Source: Cryptomeria japonica (Eukaryota; Streptophyta; Pinopsida; Cupressales; Cupressaceae). Taken from it: a stretch of DNA of 64,000 nt. The notes beneath the pieces were generated by a model. That model searched no databases, was not told the DNA's origin, and worked only from the letters and a program-made list of their open reading frames with translations. A program made the position numbers and the translations under genes. The number at the start of each line of letters is the position of its first letter. Positions within the stretch are counted from its first letter, which is position 1. Below are positions 57,721 through 64,000 of this stretch, piece by piece. The DNA is taken from assembly GCF_030272615.1 (NCBI RefSeq), contig NC_081410.1, forward strand, positions 121,272,640-121,336,639, read 5' to 3'.

Positions 57721-59009
57721 ACAATAACTGGATCTGCATAGTATAAGATGAGCATCATTGCTTTCTACTCCAGTTTGTGTTAGAGTTTTACCCATGTTGC
57801 TCTGAAGATGTTTTTCCTTAAGTAGTGCTGTAGTGAACTGCAGTTTCCACTGAGCACAGAAGTGTACCTAGTCTGTGTGCAGGTGGTGTAAGGTTCAGTC
57901 AAGAGCAGCATCAGCATGGTGCAGCAATGATGACATATTTTACCCTGGTTTCTGTGCAGCCGACAGACCAGCAGATATGTAGGAGAACGATGCCTGGTTA
58001 TGTTGGGAGTCTTCTTTGAGATTAGCACTCAGTTAACTACTTAAATGGATGTAACTTAGTCTCAGTAACTTTGATAATTGTTGTTAGTTGTTAGACTAGG
58101 TTGATTGATTAGTCATACTAGTTGATTGATCAGTTAAACCGAGTGTCCCTACAGTGAGTAGTGAGTTTAACTTGGAGCTTTACTTGACACACTATCTAGC
58201 TTCTCTTAGTTGAATTCTTAGTGCACTTGTCTATTTAATGAGAAAACACTCTAATTCTAATTATGATGCACATAGAGTCTCTTTTCTGAATTTCATTGCA
58301 GTGTAGTGTATTTCTTTTCAGATTAATGAGAAGACAGTTGCAGGTTGAGAGTTCAATATTTTGTATCTGCTCTTCGTATTTTCAGCAGTTTATGATTGTA
58401 GATTAGCATATCCAGATATTATTGTTTTGATTGAAGTTTTCATGTTTTAAGCTACTGAGTTTTAAGAAAAATTTTTGTGAGTGCAGAATTTGCTTGCTGT
58501 GGTCTGAAAATTAACATTTTGTAGGCAAGTTTCGTCCTTTGTACCTATGATAACAGACAAATTGCCATGATTTCTGCATCTGAAAAGATGTCAGTGGCTC
58601 CATGTTTTGAAATTTTGTTTCCATTATTTATCTTTGCTTTTATTTTGTACATTTCTGAGATCCAATCTTTCTAGGATGTATTTTATAAATGGTATTGAGA
58701 ACAAGCACTGTGAATGTTTGTCATGTTATTCTGTTTGCTCATGAGTGCTGCTTAGGAATATTGTTCACTTTGACTTGTCGTTGCCTGCCATATTATGATG
58801 TTGCAGTATCTTTTCTTCTGTGTATATTTTTAAGAGTTTTTCACTTATTTGATTTGCTATATTTTAGATTTATCAGAATTGTAGGTTAGGCAAGTCTTGC
58901 ATATTTTTAAAGAATTAATTCTAAGCATAGAACAAGGTTGATTTGTTTTTAGATAACTTTTAATTGCTTTTTGGCACACTTTATTTATATTCTCTTTGAA
59001 CATTGCTAG
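57721..59009 (+). other. 3' end of TPLATE intron 3
   Basis: T-rich intron sequence. A stretch at about 57777-58330 (start TGTTAGAGTTTTACCC, TATTTAATG near 58222) might be another LTR, but I could not find a partner or flanking duplication. The branch/acceptor region ends CATTGCTAG at 59009. Confidence 0.4.
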
Positions 59010-59374
59010 GTAAATACTCCAAGAATGTGTGCTCGCTTGATCTGGGCCCTGGCAGAGCATTTTGACTTAATTGGTTTGGATCCATTGCTTGCGGATGATC
59101 CTGAAGATCCTTTAAATATTATCATTTCAAATATGCACAAGGTATTGTTCACTGTAGATTCTTCAGCTCCCACAGCTACAAATAGGCTTCAGGATGTTCA
59201 AGCAGTTCTTCAATGTGCTCAACATTTGGGATCACGATATCCAAGGGCAGCTCAACTTCTGACCAAGGAGTTGGAAGATTTCCGGAGCAGCAATTTGGCC
59301 GATTCTGTAAACAAACATCAATGCCGCCTTATATTGCAGATGATAAAGTACATTACAAGTCATCCCCAGGATAG
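59010..59374 (+). CDS. TPLATE: TPLATE exon 4
   Basis: This exon continues directly from exon 3, reading VNTPRMCARLIWALAEHFD and LDPLLADDPEDPLNIII. It goes on NMHKVLFTVDSSAPTA, RLQDVQAVLQCAQHLGSRYPR and QLLTKELEDFRSS, ending HQCRLILQMIKYITSHPQD plus the first two bases of Arg. It is intact and in frame, and matches the end of the trunk region of TPLATE. The donor GTATGC begins at 59375 (phase 2). The family continues with a KWAGVSEARGD-type segment that I could not find before the right edge, so the gene continues outside the window. Confidence 0.96.
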
Positions 59375-59637
59375 GTATGCAGCAGAATTTTTAGGCTTTG
59401 TTCTTATGTCTTTCTAGTTGTATTTTGGGGTTGCCTAGAAGGCTAGATATATTAAGTACAAGGATGGTCATAGATTTATTTGCATTTGCACTCTAATTTA
59501 CAACTAGACCAAACAGAGGAACATACAGATATCTTTCTTTGTATCTACAAAAGGAATCAATATATAAAAAAGAATGGTAAAAACAGACATTAGAAGATGA
59601 AGATAAAAGAGTGATAACAATCTTATGATATGTGGAT
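59375..59637 (+). other. Start of TPLATE intron 4
   Basis: Begins GTATGCAGC. The intron is at least 4.6 kb and has not ended at 64000. Nothing else is recognisable in this first part. Confidence 0.7.
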
Positions 59638-60650
59638 TGTTGGTGTATTTTATCAAGTAGGGGAAATAAAAGAGTGTCGGTGATGGGATTCCGAATTAGT
59701 ATATAAAGAATGCATCACCTTCTTTATTGAAAATCATATTTGCAAAAGAACAATATCATGTATGCTCTACCTTTGGCAGATGCTGTTAGAGTCACTAATG
59801 GGATCAAGCTACAAAGATCACCTGCAAAACCAAAAGATGCTTTCCACAAGAGAGCAGCAATAACAAAATATTGCCTGATTATGGTGCATTGAAGATGAAA
59901 AATGTACATATGATGCCTTGCTTATGTAGGCAAGGTTGAGAGATAGGACTAACTAGGACTGTGACAAGTGTCTTAATCCTATCCAATGAGACAATTAGTG
60001 ATAATATAGGATAAGATCACATGACAACTAGATGTTTCTAGAAAGATTCTTAACACCTTTAGTAAACTTAACTCGTGACATGTGTGAAAAGGACCTAACT
60101 AGGAACAAGTTAGATCATGTGCCTTGTTCACACTACAAAGGGGGAAACTGCATAGGTAGAGACCTTGTTCACACCAACACCCCCCTTAAGTGCAACTTAG
60201 GGAAAATATGATGATGATGATTATGAGTTCTGACTACTAAGTGATGTTACGTACCCATTTGCAATGCAATCTCTCACAAATGGAGAAAATGAAAACGTAA
60301 TGGGACAAAATTCCTCTCCAAAAGAGAGAGAAGATGCAAACAAACATGAACAAGTGATGGATGGAAAACTTAAGATCCTCAAGGATGAGATCGATCACAA
60401 ATATACAATCAATAATCCCATAAAAGAGAAGGAGTGAGTCTATATAGCCCCCCATGATGTGTAATCCCCCGTAGAAATGGCAAATGCTTGAAGACAAAAC
60501 ATGATCCAATGTCTACAAACAATATTTCTCCCTTTGGAAAGAAACAAAACCAAGTATAGATGCAAGAATGCTTCCCATTTGGGATAGGAATTGATAGGAA
60601 GAAAGATCCAAATTTATGAAGATTGTGTCTTTGAAATCTGCTCACGTGTC
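59638..60650 (-). mobile_element. Element M: copia 3' LTR with polypurine tract and partial interior
   Basis: The LTR runs 59638-60179 (TGTTGGTGTATTTTATC to TTCACACCAACA). It is followed at 60180 by CCCCCTTAAG, a polypurine tract on the minus strand, as expected for a 3' LTR. About 470 bases of noncoding interior follow before a different LTR-like sequence takes over near 60650. The 5' half is not in the window. Confidence 0.7.
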
Positions 60651-63190
60651 ATGTAGTGTCCCAAGTATAAGACTTTTGGATTTTCTAATAATTTTGTAGA
60701 AGCAAATTGAAACAGCGCACCGGAATAGCTGCATTGATGATTATATCATTATGACAATAAATGACTATTATTATTGTCTTTGCCACTGCATTATTGGAAT
60801 GAAAGCATCAACAATCCTGAATTTTACTGATTAGAATAAAGTTGCTGAATTTTCTGATGTTGTTAGTGTTGTGATCACATCACACATCGCCCCATCAAAA
60901 TGGAGACCCCTCTTCTTTTTGAGTTTCAATTGTCTAGTCTTGCCTCTCTCTCTCTGTCTTCAAGATGAATTGAGTGAGTTTATAGGGTTTGCATTTCAGG
61001 TCAGGTGATCAAGAGTCCAGCTTAGGAGTTCATCAAAGTCGCTCCTTTTATGTTGAGTAAATTTTCTTCGAGTCTATAGTTTGAAAATTGGTGAAAAGTA
61101 AGTTTGAGCATTTAAGAGCGTAATGAAGTAATCATTTGTAATCCACCTCACTCCTAAGTCTGCCTTAGGTTTCAAACTTCATAACTTCATGACTTCACAG
61201 CTTGAAGTGAATTTCATGTTAGAAATATTTAGAGCTAACTTCAGGTGTGAGCAGATAAGAGTGAATTTCATGCTTAGAAGATTTGAAATGAAGTTCTAGA
61301 AATGGAAGAATGAGGGGATTTTTTAGCAATCACTTCATGTTAAAACAATCAAAGGCGAGCTTCATGAGTTGGTCATCTCAAGTGAACTGCATGTTCAAGA
61401 GTTTTGGAGCGATCTTCATGTTTACACCTCTTGAAGCAAAGTTGATCTTCATAAGTTGAACCTTAAGGGTGAAATTCATGAATAGAGAGTGGAACAAATT
61501 ACATATCCAAATCTTCTTAAGATAAGATGCAATGAAGAAATGAAGCAAAAAGGAATGAAATCACAACTTCATGAGTTAAGGAGGCAAAGCGAAATTCATG
61601 TTTGAGCATATTAGGGCGAAGTCTTTACTTCATGTTTCACCACTTTGGAGCGAAGTCTCTTTCTTCACGAGTTTGCATATTGAAGCGAAATTGACAACTT
61701 CAAGTTTGAGCACTTTGGAGCGAAATTCATGATCTAGCAAAATGAAGCGATCTTAGGAGTGAAGTTAGATATAAATAGGTGAAACAAACTTACTTCGGGA
61801 ATTGAAGGAGGTGAGCGAAATTTCTAACTTCGGGACTTGAAGGAGGTGCGCGAAACGCTACTTCATGAATTGAAGGAGGTGAGCGAAGTTTCTACTTCGG
61901 GAATTGAAGGAGGTGAGCGAAATTTCCAACTTCGGGAATTGAAGGAGGTGAGCGAAATGCTACTTCATGAGTTGAAGGAGGTGAGCAAAATAGATAACTT
62001 CGGTAGTTGAGAGAATAGAGCGAACTTCATGTTTTCACCAAGGAGAGCGAACTTCATGTTCTCACCAAGGAGAGCGAACTTCACGTTTTCACGAAGGAGA
62101 TCGAAGTAGAGCGATTTTACAACTTCAGCTTCAAGGAGATTGGAGCGAACTTCGGGTTCAAGCAACTAGGAGCGAAGTTCATACTCCATGTATTGAATGA
62201 GAGGAGCGAAGTTCATACTTCCTTCCTCGAATGAGAGGAGTGAAGTTCATGCTTCATGTATCGAATGAGAGGAGCAAAGTTCATGATTCATGTACCGAAT
62301 GAGAGGAGTGAAATTCATACTTCATGTATGGAATGAGAAGAGCGAAGTTATACTTCATGCATTAAGGGATAGGAGCGAAATGCTACTTCACGAGTTGAGT
62401 GATTGAAGCGAAGTTCTTACTTCGGGAGTTGAAAGAATGGAGTGAAGTTCATGAATCAAACAAGGAGAGCGAAGTCTATGCAAGGTAAACCACATGAATT
62501 TGTAACTACAAAAGAACTTCATGAATTAGCATTATGGAGTGAAATTTATGCAAGATTTACTCGCCCAAAGCAAATTCGAATTCGATCTAGAGATGAGTCA
62601 GCTTAGGTAAGTTTTCATTAAAATTTTATTACATAACAAGTTGGCCTTAGGGTAAAGGACACAACCATTCACGTAGATCACCTATAAAGGGAGGATTGAA
62701 ACAATCATTTCAACATCAAATCAAACAAACTTGAGTGAATTTCATCAGCAGATAGCGGATTTCATCAGCAGTCAGTGAATTTCATAAGTGGATTAGCGAA
62801 TTTACCAGCAAGAAGGTGAATTTATTCCAAAAGGATCAGCAGCAACATCTTCATTAAGGCGAATTCACACAAAAGATCAGCAAGTATATCCTTTGAAGGG
62901 CGAACATATTCATCTTTATCCAGCTCTTGCAGATTTTTATCATCATTTAGTCTCCAAGAAAGGTGAAATCAGTAAAATCTGAGGTGAAGTATAGGATTTT
63001 GCTTGATAGAAGAGTCATCTTAGATCTGATTATAGTTAAATTTTGGTTGAATTTCATTGAATCAGATCTATATTAACCATAAAATCAATCTTTTTCAGTT
63101 ATTAAGATCATATTCATCAAGAAGATTGATTTGAATTTGAATTTTACCTACCTTTCACCATTAATCTAAGTTACACATCTCTTATAGGTG
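60651..63190 (+). repeat. LTR-like leader with GCGAA minisatellites
   Basis: Starts near TGTAGTGTCCCAAG and leads to the ORF at 63195. From about 61080 to 62470 it consists of diverged short tandem repeats in blocks. A 34-35-base unit with GAAGGAGGTGAGCGAAATT lies at 61790-62000. A 27-base unit with GAGCGAACTTCATG lies at 62020-62105. A 34-36-base unit with GAGCGAAGTTCATACTTCAT lies at 62170-62460. AGCGAATTT-type motifs continue to 62900. An acceptor-like CTCTTATAG|GTG precedes the ATG. No partner LTR is in the window. Confidence 0.55.
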
Positions 63191-63194
63191 AAAG

Positions 63195-64000
63195 ATGGCG
63201 GCTCCCAAACAAAGCAAGACTCTCTCCTGTCAAGCGCTCATCAAAGAAGATATGAAGGGGAGTGCGTTCGAGAGTAGGATCACGTCGAATTGGAGCAAAA
63301 TTGGAGACACTCATCTTGGCAAGTTCGACACCAAGAAGTTTAGCCTTCCATCATTCATCAACGAACCTACAACAACAGCCAAGAAGATGATTGAAAGTGG
63401 ACTCATAAATGCAGCCGACTTTCCTCCCGCGGTGCAATGCTACAAGCTCATCGTGGAATGTGTCAACACTATGACTTAGAGTCGAGGAGAATTGTCACAA
63501 AGGACGGGAAAGTGCTTGCATATCTCTCGGAGACAGCAATCAGCGAGACGTTTCATCTACCCGAGTCCAAAGAAATGACTTACATAACCTTAGAAGGAGT
63601 TAAATTGGCCTACGAAGATGACCCTGAGGCTTGTGCAAAAATCATTAACAAATTTTGGTTGAGGAAAAGTAGAGGAGGCAAAAGTAGATGGCTAGATAGA
63701 CTACACAGGGTAGACTTCCATGATGAATATAGGGATTTCATCACCTTACTCAATTGAGTGGTTGGAGCACCTGAGGCTTTCTACTTTGAGGAATGGATGT
63801 TTTACTACATTGAGACTATCACTTGTGACAAGAAGATGATCAATTGGGCAAGAGTTATCGACAACAATATTGATAAGCAATTAAGGAGATTAATGCGCAC
63901 CAGAACATTCTATATGAGTTCCTACGTCATATATTCCATTGCGAGAAATTTTCAATATTCAGGACTCATGTATACAGGAGTAGTGGGAAGAAGGCCTGGA
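63195..64000 (+). pseudogene. Uncharacterised C-family-like protein, N-terminal half, broken
   Basis: This is the same unknown family as the C2 ORF. The start MAAPKQSKTLSCQAL follows GTGAAAG. A frameshift occurs near 63470, where the reading moves to LESRRIVTKDGKVLAYLSE. A TGA at 63755-63757 follows DFHDEYRDFITLLN. Coding similarity then continues in the same frame to the window end, with FEEWMFYYIETITCDKK, INWARVIDNNIDKQL and TFYMSSYVIYSIARNF. The aligned landmarks in C2 are DFIEEVGDMITLL, FEIWEYKYIV and TFYMNSYLVYIAASL, in the same order and spacing. It is encoded on the opposite strand to C2. The rest lies outside the window. Confidence 0.6.

Larger units (their letters stand above)
11630..59009 (+). 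other. TPLATE intron 3, 47.4 kb, filled with nested retroelements
   Basis: The donor GTACAT follows the codon for the last Glu of exon 3. The acceptor, TTGCTAG ending at 59009, precedes GTAAATACT, which encodes VNT. Exon 3 ends LSE and exon 4 begins VNTPR, matching the uninterrupted family sequence, so no exon is missing between them. Almost all of the intron from 11821 to about 50023 is one gypsy element broken by later insertions. The rest is solo LTRs, copia remnants and unassigned AT-rich sequence. All retroelement coding here is dead or decaying, and the host exons on either side are intact. Confidence 0.95.

Noticed and set aside
57777-58330. Possible additional solo LTR
   Set aside because: TG start and a TATA-like word are present, but no matching end, flanking duplication or partner was found.
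59375-64000. Next TPLATE exon
   Set aside because: I looked for the expected continuation (KWAGVSEARGD-type residues with an AG acceptor) and did not find it, so it lies to the right of the window.

Overview
This window is nuclear DNA from a seed plant, most likely a gymnosperm (probably a conifer). That placement is inference from three things: AT-rich sequence, one conserved plant gene with a very long intron, and a dense stack of mostly decayed LTR retrotransposons and LINEs. No species is claimed. The only host gene recognised is TPLATE, on the + strand. It encodes the adaptin-like large subunit of the plant TPLATE endocytic complex. Four exons lie at 8106-8718, 9257-9777, 11033-11629 and 59010-59374. 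They join in frame with GT/AG borders and cover 698 codons of roughly 1,180 in the family. The remaining exons lie beyond the right edge.

Left flank (1-8105): an unidentified decayed coding stretch (minus strand), an AT-rich spacer, a dead L1-type LINE (minus, about 2100-7110) and the TPLATE upstream region. Introns 1 and 2 are short; intron 2 has a weak SINE-like segment.

Intron 3 is 47.4 kb and is mostly one old Ty3/gypsy chromovirus-like element, here called D (+ strand, 11821 to about 50023), broken up by later insertions. They are: copia A (13384-19000); a LINE 3' part that is itself split by element C1 (19411-28205), which carries copia B (20656-26530); a 246-bp insert (30325-30570); solo LTR H (31141-32004); copia E (33072-38315); solo LTR K (38439-40743); and element C2 (42138-49281), which holds solo LTR G (45819-46685). 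Right of D lie repeat debris, solo LTR N (51215-52299), a 211-216-bp tandem repeat, and a region of copia remnants that includes a non-autonomous element I (54243-56377). Five-base target duplications are visible for A (one mismatch), E, G, H, I, K and N. Nesting and LTR identity order the events: D is oldest, then the LINE and the C elements, then A, with E and B youngest.

Intron 4 begins at 59375 and runs off the window. It holds a copia LTR (M), a minisatellite-rich LTR-like leader full of GCGAA motifs (about 60650-63190), and a broken ORF (63195-64000).

The most unusual content is in the C elements and the 63-kb ORF. Both encode versions of a protein family I do not recognise, with no gag or pol motif and a shared TFYM-x-SY signature. 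C1 and C2 also carry arrays of inverted repeats whose stems change in a compensatory way. Similar hairpin arrays occur in solo LTR K and in the 3' noncoding region of copia B.
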